Part shown: positions 23,363-33,382 of the stretch, in pieces | Position numbering within the stretch: position 1 is the stretch's first letter | Layout: each line of letters begins with the position of its first letter | From: Ryuthela nishihirai | Lineage: Eukaryota; Arthropoda; Arachnida; Araneae; Heptathelidae | Length of the DNA stretch: 64,000 nt | Assembly: GCA_038380435.1 (NCBI GenBank) | Contig: JAWZYU010000004.1 | Coordinates: 23,286,001-23,350,000, forward strand | Direction of reading: 5' to 3' | Translations under genes and position numbers: made by a program | Notes under the pieces: model-generated | Database searches by the model: none | Told to the model about the DNA's origin: nothing | The model's input: the letters and a program-made list of their open reading frames with translations, nothing else

Positions 23363-23689
23363 TTATCCTACAACCTCCACAATGCCAGCAATCTCTATCG
23401 AGGTCATGGTATCCTCGACCACCGATAGGTAGTCCATCCTTTTGACTTGGTTTAACGCTTCTACTTCCGCAAAACACACACGGCGTAGAAACTCATGGGC
23501 AATGTCGTACGTTTCTATGACCACCTCACCTTGCATCGTACTGAGCATATGCAGGATTTTGTCGGTTATAACATTCATTAATGTCTGCAAGCATTCCTCG
23601 TAGGTTATATCCTTCTGATATGAAGGAATACCTACAGACGCCAATATGCATCGTGCAGTCACATAAAACGATTGACGCGTTCTCGACAT
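23363..23689 (-). CDS. Histone-fold-like (H2B-like) small protein
   Basis: This is a 108-residue frame from ATG 23689, beginning MSRTRQSFYVTARCIL. Its order resembles a core histone fold: a short basic N terminus, helix 1 (SFYVTARCILASVG), a loop, and a long helix 2 (YEECLQTLMNVITDKILHML). Then come the strand-helix segment VVIETYDIAHEFLRR and a C-terminal helix (AEVEALNQV). The spacing and the I/V-x3-D-I-x2-A pattern are closest to H2B. I chose this ATG because a TATA box at 23771-23783 and a CRE at 23845-23852 would place transcription start near 23745. That makes the upstream non-ATG extension leader. The left-arm copy is broken by two single-base losses. The role is unknown; packaging of element DNA is a guess. 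The histone fold itself is an inference from pattern, not from a search. Confidence 0.45.
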   Translation of the reverse strand: MSRTRQSFYVTARCILASVGIPSYQKDITYEECLQTLMNVITDKILHMLSTMQGEVVIETYDIAHEFLRRVCFAEVEALNQVKRMDYLSVVEDTMTSIEIAGIVEVVG

Positions 23690-23770
23690 TCTACCAGAGA
23701 CTTCAAAACTATGACAACTCGAGAGACCGACAGAACACTGAGTAGAATGTTCATGTCTTAACAAGTCCCC

Positions 23771-23852
23771 TGTATATATAAACAGTGCTCAGCCTTCTGA
23801 TACGTGTCACTCGCTGGTCACTCCACGTTACTTTCCCCTTGCTGTGACGTCA
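23771..23852 (-). promoter_or_regulatory. CRE + TATA promoter of the histone-like gene (right arm)
   Basis: TGACGTCA at 23845-23852 and TTTATATATACA (minus strand, 23771-23782) have the same spacing as in the left arm. Confidence 0.5.
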
Positions 23853-24563
23853 CCTACCCTTAGAGAACAACAACGTATGACTAATCACACTGAGCGCTGG
23901 ACACTCAACCTCCCGGGGCGATTGCATCATGCTACCTGACCGGTAAGAGGACACGTATGTGCATGATGAAACTCCACGTACGACTTCAGGAATGCCAATA
24001 ACAGAGGCTTTTCCATTGCAGGTTGGTTCTTGTTAGGAGTTGACAGAATGAAGCTGGGGACTGAGGTAGCGCGTTCGACTCTCGTTGACCGGGGAGAAGT
24101 TTTTTTTTCCCTATAAAACGCATCTACAGAAAACTGTTTTATTTCAACCGTACGGTGGTTTTTTTAATAAAGGTAAGGGAATTTTGATGAGTGTTTAATT
24201 ACTAGGGAGTTTAATAGCAGGGAATTTTAATTATAAAGGAATCGTTTAGTCGTCCTGGCTAAATGAATAGCAAAGGGTTTTAATTACTAAGGAATAAATA
24301 CAACTCTGCGAGTTGATTTACAATTTGAGATCTGCATTAGACATTCAAAAAGAGTTGAACGGATTTGTAAAATTTCGGATGAATACACAGTTGCACTTTC
24401 CCGATTGTACGCAGCCTGTTAAATTTTTAAGGGAAGAGAATTTTGGTAAGTGTTTAATTACTAGGGACCTGATTTTCTGTGAGGCGTTACAATTGTATCA
24501 TCCCTTTCTATGCAATTATTCTGAGTCTTGCATCAGCCGATCCAAGGGCTTAAACTATAGGTA

Positions 24564-24629
24564 GGGCTTAAAAGGTCAACCGGCGGGTCTGCAGGAGGGC
24601 TTAAAAGGTCAACCGGCGGGTCTGCAGGA
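24564..24629. repeat. Two 33-bp tandem units
   Basis: The 33-bp unit beginning GGGCTTAAAAGGTCAACC occurs twice back to back here, and once in the left arm and central block. Confidence 0.8.
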
Positions 24630-24711
24630 GGGCTTAAAATATAGGTCAACCATTGGGGCGAAATAAAGAAAAATCGGAAATTAGAGTTAAAATAAGGTTT
24701 TTCCGAAAATA

Positions 24712-25000
24712 GTACTCTTCATTGTCAACAGATGGTACCAGGGTTTTTTCATAAGGGGGAAGAAATTTTTAATAGGGGGAGTAATTTTTAATAGGAAGGG
24801 AAATCAAAGAATTAAAATAAGGGTTTTTGGGGAATTAGTGTTCCCCACAGGCACCAGATGACGCCAGGGGTTTTTTCATAAGGGGGGAGGAATTTTTTTA
24901 TAAAGAGGGAAATCAAAAATCGAAGAATTAGAATAAAAATAGGGGCTTTTTGGGAAAATAGTACTTCTCACTGTCAACAGACGGCGCCACTGGGGGGGAG
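24712..25000. repeat. Subterminal ~125-bp iterons, right end
   Basis: Three units centre on CAACAGATGGTACCAG, CACCAGATGACGCCAG and CAACAGACGGCGCCAC. Confidence 0.65.
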
Positions 25001-25027
25001 GCGGGGGGAAATTATGAATAAGATTGC

Positions 25028-25177
25028 GTGGCCGGTTACGTAATGATTATGTAATGATTACGTCATGTTACGTCATAGGGGGAGGGGCGGAATGGGTGAC
25101 GTCATAGGGGGCGTGGCCAGTGACGTCGTAGGGGGAAAAGCACTAGTGGGGAATCCGTGGAATGTGATGATACTACT
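25028..25177. promoter_or_regulatory. Right terminal cluster of CRE-like and GC-box motifs
   Basis: TTACGTAATG, TTACGTCATG, TGACGTCA (25097-25104) and GGGGCGTGGCC boxes are packed into the last 150 bp. This mirrors the left terminus, with one extra CRE/GC-box unit. Confidence 0.5.
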
Positions 25178-25183
25178 GGCCGA
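25178..25183. repeat. Right 6-bp target duplication of palindromic element
   Basis: GGCCGA, identical to 9979-9984. Confidence 0.85.
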
Positions 25184-25720
25184 ATTTTGTGTCCATGTGT
25201 AATGGAAGTTATTAGCATAAGTTCTTATGTGATATTTACAAGTGATTAAGGTGTGATAATTTGGGTCAGGGAGTGTGTGTCCTTGTTTGGCAAGTGTGTC
25301 AGCAGTCTCATTGTGTGTTATATTACAGTGTGAGGGTATCCAATAGAGTGTTAGTGTCTTTCCATTTTCAATTAAGTTGTGTGCAGCATTGTGTATCTGA
25401 TATAAAGGATGATTCCGGGAAATGTCATAAGTATGTGTATTAATTTGTTGTAGGGCAGGTTTAGAGTCTGTGATAATGTTTATATTTTTTGTGTTGAGGT
25501 GTGTTGCCCATTCTAGTGCCATATGTATTGCAGTTAGTTCAGCTGAGGTGCTATTTTCTGAGTGATTTAGTTTCATTATGTATGAGTGTTTGGGGGAGGT
25601 GCAGTGGAAAGCAGCTGAGCCTAATGTGGTGTGTGGTATGTGAGAGCCATCTGTGTAGATTGTAGTATTAGTGACAGGAAGGTTAGAGATGATTTGGTCA
25701 GAAGCTGCTTTTAATTCCAA
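25184..25720 (-). pseudogene. LINE RNase H domain
   Basis: This is a type I RNase H fused after the reverse transcriptase. It degrades the RNA strand of the RNA-DNA hybrid during target-primed reverse transcription. All catalytic landmarks are visible in order: YTDGS (first Asp), a STSAELTAI helix (Glu), IITDSKPALQQI (second Asp) and W-I-P-S-H-C-N-I-x2-N-E-x-A-D near residues 127-141. The domain is intact here. At its 3' edge the 15.2-kb palindrome interrupts the frame, which resumes at 9978. Codon use shows the strong C bias of this LINE's coding strand. Confidence 0.85.
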
Positions 25721-26604
25721 AGGGTGGTGTGATTTTTTGCTGATAATGTGTGGGAGGTTGAGTTTAATATTGGGTTGATTAATTTGCCAGTAAGGGAGTA
25801 TATGTTGAGGTGTGAAGGGTTGAATTTATTTTCAGGTAGGGTAGAGGGAGTGTTGTTTAATAATGTGTGCTGTAATGGTATAGTTATTGTCAGCTTCAAT
25901 TCTAGATATAGCTGGGTGAGTAGGGTTAAAGTGTTTAAGTTTGATGTATTGTTTTCAGGTGAGGTAGTGTCTTTTAATGTTGAAGGGTGGCATGTTGGCT
26001 TCTGCCCAAGTGGCCAGGTTTGGGCAGCCAGCTTTGAGACCCAGGGCAAGTCTGATGGCTCTAGTCTGTATAGTGTCTAGTTTTTTAAGCTGTGTTTGTG
26101 ATGTGTTGAGTGTGGGGAGGCCATACTCAAGTCTTGAGTTGAGGAAAGCTTTAATAAAAGTAAGCATAGCTTTATCATTGGCCCCCCAGGTAGTTCTGGT
26201 GATGGCAGTGAGAATGTTGAATACTCCATTACATGTGAATTTAATGTTTGTAAGATGTTGTTTCCATGTAAGCTTACGGTCTATAGTTAGCCCTAAGTAT
26301 TTGTAGTGGGTGACTGTGGGAATATTACAATTGTTAATTGTTATTATAGGAGAGTTGATGGGTAGGTGTTTACATGTGATAGGTAAAATCGCAGATTTAG
26401 GTGCAGAGATGGCTAGTCCCCATTTGTTGTAGAGTTTGTAGAGTCAAGGACCTGATTGATTGCATTTTGTAGGTGGCACTGAATGTTGTGAATGTTTTTT
26501 CCTGAGATCCAAAGCACAATGTCATCAGCAAACATGGAGCATTTGATGTTTTTGTTGAAAATTGTAGGGAGGTCATGTAGAAGGATGTTAAACAATGTAG
26601 AGGA
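25721..26604 (-). pseudogene. LINE reverse transcriptase, palm C-terminal half and thumb
   Basis: The segment starts at the right side of the 2.7-kb hAT insertion with SSTLFNILLHDLP. It continues to the catalytic box FADDIVLW near 26530 and then YKYLGL and LEYGLPTLNTSQ, the usual landmarks of the thumb region. It spans at least three frames (26413-26610, 25955-26167 and 25711-26049), so several frameshifts are present. It leads into the RNase H at 25720. Confidence 0.8.
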
Positions 26605-26612
26605 GACCATAC
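26605..26612. repeat. Left 8-bp target duplication of 2.7-kb hAT
   Basis: GACCATAC, against GACCACAC at 29325-29332 (one mismatch). Confidence 0.7.
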
Positions 26613-27949
26613 TAGAGGTCCTGTATAGTTAGAGGCTGGCCAACTCGGTGATTGACTGCCATTGGTTGATTGAATCACGTGGTTTATGAGCGCCATGTTT
26701 TGTCTTACTGTGAGACAAAAGCCTATGAGTTAGTGTTTGTACCTAGTTAAAACTTCTCAGTTGTTACAATTTTATACATTTCTACCGCTTTTTTTGGCCT
26801 ATAAAAGCTTCCATATTTTATCAATGGCTCACTGAGCTGCATTTGGGTGTAAAAATTCCACACAAAGAAATAAATTAATGAATATATTTTCCAAGAAACT
26901 CCACCAGAAGACGGCAATCGTCTGCAAAAGTGAAATGAGCTAACTGAAAACCAACAAATAATTTTTTTAAGGGTCGTTTGAGAAACGAGCTAATGTTTTC
27001 CCTTTGTCGTCTGCTTATGCCAATATTTGTTGGTCTGTCTGTCCATCTCTCTGTTAACTGTTGTCTGTCCGTCTATAGACAATCAACTTTTTTACTTTTA
27101 GAGATAAATGAAAAATTCTTTTTGGTTTGATAAATTTCAAAGAAATATTGCGATTCGATTCGCAATTTTGAAATCTTCCAAAAGCTTTAATTGCGCCTTC
27201 TAGCGGTGGAAAATGGTAAAATTTCAAGTGTAAATAGTTTGCAATGAATTGCAAACTATATATTAATATTACTAGAAATTTGAAATTTTGGTAGTAGAGT
27301 GTTATGATCAGAAGGTTTACAACGGCAACAAATCTTTACCCTCTTAGCCAAAAGGGGGTGCAAAAATGAAACTTTTTTTTTTTTGAAGAGATAAACGAAA
27401 CAATCTCTTTTTTTGGGGGGGGGGGGGGGGCAGGGGAGTTTACAGGTACTAACAAAATATTAATATTTGCATTTTTCGAATCCCAATCAGTTAGAATTTC
27501 CACTGTTAGAAAATAACTAAAGGCAGTAAATAAAAACTCGAAAGGCGGCCTCTAGGGACTGAAAAAAGCTGCAAATACCAGATCGTTAAACGAATATCGC
27601 AAACGATCTATTTATGATGGAAATTTAAATTTTTGGTAGTAGAGTGTTCAAGTGGTTTACACAAATAGTAATGATTTCTCATGTTATAGCAAGGGAGTGT
27701 TCGTAAAATGCAGCTTTTCTGTCTTAATAGATATACGAAAAGCATTTTTTTGTGCTTTACAGGTAATAATAAAATATTAATAGTTTATTTTACCAATTAT
27801 GCAGTAGTTCGAATTTCTTCTGCCATAGGGTGCAGAATGTGTAAAATAACTAGTAGAATGCATATCGCCTCTGAGCATATTGGAATCTCGTTTTCAAAGG
27901 GAATGAAGTTCTTCCTTTGTTACTTTTTCATTACTTAAAACTTTTAATT

Positions 27950-28082
27950 ATGGATGTTCGTGTTGTTTTTGTGCTGAGGTCCTGCCATACTCATGGACCT
28001 TCTACTATGGCTTATAAACTGAAAGGCTCCTGACCTCTGTGGCAAGCAGCTGCTTGAGGGGTTATTTATTTATTTATTTTTT
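27950..28082 (+). mobile_element. SINE-A, 3' part
   Basis: It lacks the tRNA-like head. It runs from GTGTTGTTTTTGTGCTGAGG to AAGCAGCTGCTTGAGGGG and a (TTTA)n tail. The same truncated piece sits at the equivalent place in hAT copy 2 (35263-35380), so it predates their divergence. Confidence 0.7.
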
Positions 28083-28131
28083 TAATGTAAGATGGGGGAA
28101 AATGAACATAATATTATTTTATTAGTAATTA

Positions 28132-28341
28132 TAAATAAATAAAATAAATACCCCCTCAAGCAGCTGCTTGCCACAGAGATCTGACAGGAGCCTGTCAGTT
28201 TATATGCCATAGTAGAAGGTCTGAGAGGATGGCAGGACCTCAGCAGAAAAATGGCACAAACAGCCATGCCTTACCCGGGGCTCGAACCCAGGTCTCTTAG
28301 ATCAGTAGCCAAGCGTGCTAACCACTCAGCCATGGGACGGC
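28132..28341 (-). mobile_element. SINE-A, full copy, tRNA-Ser/Leu-like head
   Basis: On the minus strand the head reads CCCATGGCTGAGTGGTTAGC (A box) and GGTTCGAGCCCCGGGT (B box). The family body and a (TTTA)n tail follow. It faces the neighbouring partial copy, giving a palindrome of the shared 3' part. Confidence 0.8.
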
Positions 28342-29324
28342 TATATTAGTAATTATACAACATAAAAAGTATTTCTCTTTTATTTCTCAAATTAGAAAAG
28401 TTGCTTTTCTCCCACTCCTCTGAAAATGATGGGCAGATCATAGCTGTCAGTGGAATTTCTACCAAAACAGAACGCTACCGCCGAAATTTCTACCATAAGA
28501 TATCACTTGGAACATTCGTTAAAAGTTTTGCCATTTGTATATTTAGTGATCCCTAATGATATAAATTAAAACTATCTTTGAAAATGCGAATTATATTTCA
28601 TTAGTATCAACTAAAAAAGAGATTTCCAATTGTCTCTTAAAACAAAACCGTTCTGTTTCTTACATACCTTGGGCGTAGAGGTCAACTCATTGTTATCAAT
28701 AAAATTTTCAAGACTGTCACATTCCATGACCAAAATTTCAAATTTCTAGCATAAATACAATTTTCTGTTAATTAAAGCTGCATCCCCCCCCCCGCCTGGG
28801 TTTAAAGGATCGAGTGATCGTGGCCAATTGTAACTTGTAACCTTCGCATTTCAACACAAGAATTTCAAGCTTTTAACATAACTACATCGTTTGGAATATT
28901 CGTTTGATATTCTGGAATTTTCAACTTTTTCCACCGTTAGAGGGCGTAGTTTTAACTTTCGGGAGATTTCAAAAATTTAAATTGTAATATTTCATTAATA
29001 CCTATCTAACACAAAAGGAATTTTTTATTTATCTGTATAAACAAAAAGTTCGATGTCCACAGATAGACAGACAAGAAAGCAAAATTATATCTTTTTTTTT
29101 AAGAAAAAAAAGCCCTAAAATTTACTTTACCTTTTTTTTTATCCGTTTTCTAAAGTGTTTCCAATCATGAACACTGAAATCTGGATCAAATATTACTCTG
29201 CTGTTTTCCGGAATCCATAAGTACGTGCAATACCATTCAGCTATGCATCCTGAACAATCCGAACGACGACAAAACATGGCGTCCAATTTTGAGATGGCCA
29301 ACCTCTACCTAAATAGGGCCTCCA

Positions 29325-29785
29325 GACCACACTGCCCTGTGGAAGTCCCCTGCTTAGTTTATGTGGGTCAGATAAGGTAATCCCCAGCTGGACTTTGATA
29401 TTTCTATGTGCAAGAAAACTTTTAAAGAATTGGAAAATGTTGCCTGATATTCCTAGTTGATATAGTTTGTAGAGTATGTTGGTGTGTGAGGCAGTATCAA
29501 AGGCAGAGGTGAGATCTAGAAAGACACAGCACAAAATTTCTTTTTTCTTTATAGCAAGTTCAGCTGAAGTAATCATGTCAAAGAAATTGTCTGTGGTGGA
29601 GTTGTGCTCTGTAAAGCCAGTCTGGCAATTGGGGAGTGTATTGGTGCTGTGGAGGAAGAATTTTAGTCTGGAGAGCACCATTCTTTCTAGAATTTTGAAT
29701 ACATATGATGTAAGAGCAATTGGTCTACAAGAAGAGATTTCTGATGCTGGTTTGTGTGGTTTTAAAATTGGGATAATGTGTATAT
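29325..29785 (-). pseudogene. LINE reverse transcriptase, fingers/palm middle segment
   Basis: This piece resumes after an unknown insert with IIPILKPHKPASE and CRPIALTSYVFKILERM (motifs 1-2). It continues with LPNCQTGFTEHNSTTDN, the catalytic A box FLDLTSAFDTASH and the B box GLPQGSV. The hAT element then interrupts it at 29325. The order and spacing are those of non-LTR reverse transcriptases. The first catalytic Asp is present. Confidence 0.85.
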
Positions 29786-29789
29786 TGTT

Positions 29790-30298
29790 GCGGATTACAA
29801 AAATATGGATAGCACTGGGCGTGAGTTTTAATAGCTATATTTTAAAACCAATTGCAATACAATGCAAATCGTTACAAAGAAAATATGGATGTAGTATCTC
29901 ATAAACAAATTAACTACTAACATGCAAAAATCATCAATCTTCCTGCACAGAGTACTCAACAACAGCTCTGTCTATTCTACTAAATACTACCTTTTCAACC
30001 TTGTTTACCATGTCATTTGAACATCTTGAGACGTAAACAAATTATCGTCCTCTGCTAGTTCACTAAACTTTCCACATTAGTAAAATAATACGAGGACCAT
30101 CCGCGCACACAACACATAAAAGATTTTTCTTGTCTTTTTTACTTATCGCGCACAGACACAAACCATCTGAACAACCTTTCAGATCTCAGAACTTTTAACA
30201 CACTGCACTGCTATATTTTCATTCTTCTTCTTCCGAACTGGTCTTAGTTCCAAATCGTTGGCTAATTGAATCTCACGTAGAAGCACACACGAGGGCTA
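29790..30298. mobile_element. ~0.5-kb unknown insertion in LINE reverse transcriptase
   Basis: LINE protein homology stops after ...WEDVTVT (30302) and resumes at IIPILKP (about 29785). The intervening DNA has a different, AT-rich composition and no open frame. Its ends, TGTTGCGG... and ...GGGCTACA, suggest a TG...CA solo LTR, but I found no clear target duplication. Confidence 0.45.
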
Positions 30299-30301
30299 CA
30301 A

Positions 30302-30770
30302 TCACGTTACAGTCACGTCTTCCCATTCTGAGGGGAAGGTGTGAGAGTTCCAGCATTCATTGTAAATATGAAGCAGAGAGCTAAGTGTTTTTGTGCCTAA
30401 GTGTTTTAGTGAGATGTAAGTAATGTTATCAGGCCCTGGTGTACTTTTTTTATTTGCCTGTTTAATTGCTGCTGTAAGTTCATATAAGGAGAAAGGTGTG
30501 TTGAGGGTGTGCATTGAATGGTTTGATTAATTGTGTGTATCATGTGTGTGCAATACTGCTTGAAGGTATGTGTGTTGGCTTGGGGGGAGTAGTGAGTAGC
30601 TGCATTGCATTGTGGTTAGCCCCATGGGTTGCAGAGATATTATGTTTCCATAAGTAGTTGTGCCAAGGGGCTAAAGGTTGAGCCTGAGTCCTAAGTGTTC
30701 TTATTGTTTTCCAAATAAGGGGTGGGTCTGTTCTGGGGCTGATGTTATTGCAGTAGTTTCTCCACTCCAT
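30302..30770 (-). pseudogene. LINE connector and reverse transcriptase N-terminal segment
   Basis: The region carries PLIWKTIRTLRTQ and, after an in-frame stop near 30530, the conserved TPFSLYELTAAIKQANKKST and PGPDNITY phrases. These precede reverse transcriptase motif 0/1 in I- and Jockey-like LINEs. Confidence 0.75.
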
Positions 30771-31155
30771 TCTTTTGATGGATAGCCTGAGCCCACTGAG
30801 TTTAGCATTTGCTTGATTAAAAGTGTTTATTGGCAGGTGCTTTAGGGTGTTTTCTGGTCTTCTGTGTCTTCTGTTTTTCTCCTGATGTTTAGTTTGATTT
30901 GTGGGTGATTTTTTGTGAAACCAGTCATATGCTTAGTAGTGAATTTATTATTGTGTAAATTTTGGTTGATACTTGTATAAAAAGAGATAATGTTATCAGG
31001 TGGTTGTGTTATGATGGTGGTTTCACAGCCTCCTATGATGTTTCGCCAGTTTATGTGTGTTTTTGTAGTGTATGCAGAGGGTTTGAGTCCTTGTATTGTG
31101 ATGAATATGGGGAAATGGCCACTGTTCCATGTTGTGTGATGGACCTGCCATGTGA

Positions 31156-31760
31156 TTATAGGTGATATGTCTGGAATGGAGAGAGTGTAAGGTCTAGAAC
31201 AGACTCATAGGGGATTCTGGAGAAGGTGGGAGTACCATCATTGTGCATGGCGAAAATGAAATGTTGTGTTAGAGTTTCTGTTATTGTGCCTCTTCTGTTT
31301 GTGTGTGTGCTACCCCAGATTGTGTTATGAGCATTGAAGTCTCCTAGGACAATATTTGGTCCTGGGGAGAGTGAAAAAATGTTTGTGAACTCATAAATTA
31401 ATGTCTCAATGTTAAATGGTTCTCTGGGATAGAAATACGTATTGTAGATATTGAATGATGTGTTTTGAAATTTAATGTTTATGCCAATTATATCCATATA
31501 AGAGTACTTGATATTATTTGGTATGATGCAGTGGGGGAATTTTTTGTGAACAAGAGTGGTGGAGTTTGAATATGTTTTGTCTGTGTTGCCTCTGTGTATC
31601 ATGTAGGGTTTGAAGTGAAAGTTTTCAGGCAGTTTGGCTTCATTAAGAGCTAGAATGAGTATGATGTGTTTATCTGTAAGTGATTTGATTTCAAGGATCT
31701 TGTTTGTGAATGATCTACAGTTACATTGGATGCAGGTGTATGTTGGAGTAGTGTCAGGGA
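31156..31760 (-). pseudogene. LINE apurinic-type endonuclease domain
   Basis: An N-terminal strand IQCNCRSFTNKILEI (31740-31690) carries the metal-binding Asn. It is followed in the same order as in APE-type LINE endonucleases by ILALNEAKLP and then GDFNAHNTIWGS (near residues 82-93 of the frame from 31602). SVLDLTLSP follows near the end. The usual E-T of the second motif reads N-E-A here. The domain nicks target DNA to prime reverse transcription. The C-terminal S-D-H motif is not readable in this frame, so the copy is damaged. Confidence 0.8.
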
Positions 31761-32173
31761 GGAAGGTAAAAGAACTGTAGCAAGTGTGTGAGAGAGGAGA
31801 GAGATTAATTTATTTGTTGAAGGAGGGCTAATATTGCCTGAAGGGCAATATTGAGTTGAGGGGACCTGGTTTTGGGTGGGAGAAGGACATCAATTAGAGG
31901 GATAAGGAGTTGTAGGAGGTGTGAGACCAGTGTATGTTGTGTGTTGTGAGGAGTTTTTGTTTTTGGTGCAGTATTTTTTTTTTTGGCCCTTGTCCTGAGA
32001 TAATTAGTTTTGGCTCTTCTAGTAGAGAATTTTGGTGAAGAGGGGGGAGACTGCTGTGTTAATTTTTCTTTGACTGTCCTCATCAGATGAGCTTGTGATG
32101 GGAGTAGGTCTAGTGGGTAGTGATGGAAAATTGACTAGTGTGGTAGTGTGTGTGTGGGGGGGGGGGGGAGCAG

Positions 32174-33382
32174 TCATTGTGTGTTTAGGGTTGGTACGTG
32201 TGGGAGGTTGGCTTTTTTCCTGTGTATGTAGAGAATTGGGAGTGGGTAAAGGTAAGAGTGCATTGGGGCAGTTTGAGGGGCTGGCTCTGTAGCAGTGATG
32301 TTAGGCATTGGAGGAGGTGCTGTTTTAATGTTGGGGGAGGAGGAAGTGGCTGCAGATTTTATTTGTATAGCGCTGAGTCTGGTAGGGCATTTACCATATG
32401 TGGCTACATGTGCCCCTCCACAGTTGCAACAGAGTAGTAGTTGTTTCTTTTTGCATTCATCAGACATGTGGGCCTGTGCACAGTATTTACACCTGGCTGC
32501 ACTTTTACATATGCTGATAATATACCCATGTCTTTGACATTTGAAGCACTGTGGAGGGGGGTTGGTATAGGGGGTAACATAATGAGTTGTGACGCCGAAT
32601 TCCACAGATGTTGGGAGAGGGAGGGAGTTAAGGCATAGGATGACTTTATCTGTGTTTCTGCGAATAATTTTGTCCTCCATGGTGTGGTGAGCATAAGTTA
32701 TTCTTTTTATCTTATGAACATCGTATTCTGTTAGAGCTTCTAATATGTTTTCATTATCGAGGTATCTATCCACACCCTCGATACTACCATATGGTTGTTT
32801 GTCAGATTCCAGGAATTTTGATTGAATTGGGATATTTTGTATATGAGTAACAGACATAAGTGTTTTGGCTTGGCTATGGTTGCAAACATGAACTAGATAT
32901 TCACATCTGCGTGTAAATCTAGCTTCCAGTGGTTTATCAATGGTCGAATTAATTGTTTTGGTGAGTGTGTTAATGTTTAATTTTTGGAGGGATGAGGTAG
33001 GATTTGAGAAAAGTAGAATTGGAACATAGTCTTTTCTATATTATAATTGCAAACTGTATTGTTATCTGAGGAATTTGATTGTTTTTTGGATCTCTTTCTG
33101 TGTTGTACCACTGTCTAGGTATCGTCCACATCATTGGTTTGCATATTTTCTTGCTGGGCTGCTGGAGAAGAGGTTTGTGATTGGGAGTGGGAGGGGGGGG
33201 CGAGGTGGATGGGAGGAGCTGGTGGAGGGTTGATGGTAAATTGGGGTTGTAATGTATACTAAGTTTGGCACTGAAAGACTTCTGTATGTTGTAGTCAATT
33301 TGATTGAAGATAATGTCGCCTGGCTACTAGCACAGACACTAGCGCTGGCCCCACTCGCTGTCGACATAGAGACCTGCTTCAC
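32174..33382 (-). pseudogene. LINE ORF1 (Gag-like) with three zinc knuckles
   Basis: ORF1 is an RNA-binding protein that coats LINE RNA. The frame 32857-32174 has the N-terminal RRM-like region typical of this group (LNSLPLPTSVEFG, YVTPYTNPPPQCFKCQ). Three consecutive Cys/His modules follow: CFKCQRHGYIISIC (the usual His is Tyr), CKYCAQAHMSDEC (C-x2-C-x3-H-x4-C) and CCNCGGAHVATYGKC (C-x2-C-x3-H-x6-C). A further basic, proline-rich piece continues at 32083-31805. The N-terminal part (33382-33131) is in another frame, so at least one frameshift is present. Confidence 0.75.

Larger units (their letters stand above)
9985..25177. mobile_element. 15.2-kb palindromic Polinton-like element, non-autonomous
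   Basis: The 15,193-bp element begins AGTAGTATCATCACATTCC and ends with its reverse complement, ...GATGATACTACT. A perfect 6-bp duplication GGCCGA flanks it. A 5'-AG...CT-3' terminus with a 6-bp duplication is the known integration signature of Polinton/Maverick elements, and the length fits the family. Unlike ordinary Polintons, whose inverted repeats are usually 0.1-1 kb, nearly the whole element is inverted repeat: two ~7-kb arms around a ~1.1-kb centre. No protein-primed polymerase, integrase, ATPase, protease or capsid gene is readable. It interrupts the RNase H/C-terminal junction of the LINE. The Polinton assignment rests on termini only. An unknown class of DNA virus or transposon is the alternative. 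Confidence 0.7.
18085..25177 (+). repeat. Right ~7-kb arm of the palindrome
   Basis: This is the inverted partner of 9985-16984. It is about 90 bp longer, mainly because of subterminal indels, including a 33-bp tandem duplication at 24564-24629. It contains the intact histone-like frame. Confidence 0.9.
26613..29324. mobile_element. 2.7-kb non-autonomous hAT, copy 1
   Basis: The ~30-bp inverted termini read TAGAGGTCCTGTATAGTTAG at the left and, reverse-complemented, TGGAGGCCCTATTTAGGTAG at the right. Both continue AGAGG-(C/T)-TGGCCA. The 8-bp flanks match with one difference. The insertion sits between the Gly-Leu-Pro-Gln-Gly box and the ADD box of the LINE reverse transcriptase, and joining the flanks restores that protein sequence. 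No transposase is readable inside. It contains two SINE-A pieces in inverted orientation (27950-28341). Confidence 0.75.

Noticed and set aside
24058..24095. tRNA-like GGTAGCGCGTTCGACTC phrase within the arm
   Set aside because: The D-arm-like and T-arm-like parts are nearly adjacent with no anticodon arm, so it is not a tRNA.
29476..29904. 142-codon plus-strand frame
   Set aside because: It is antisense to the LINE reverse transcriptase, with no motif of its own.
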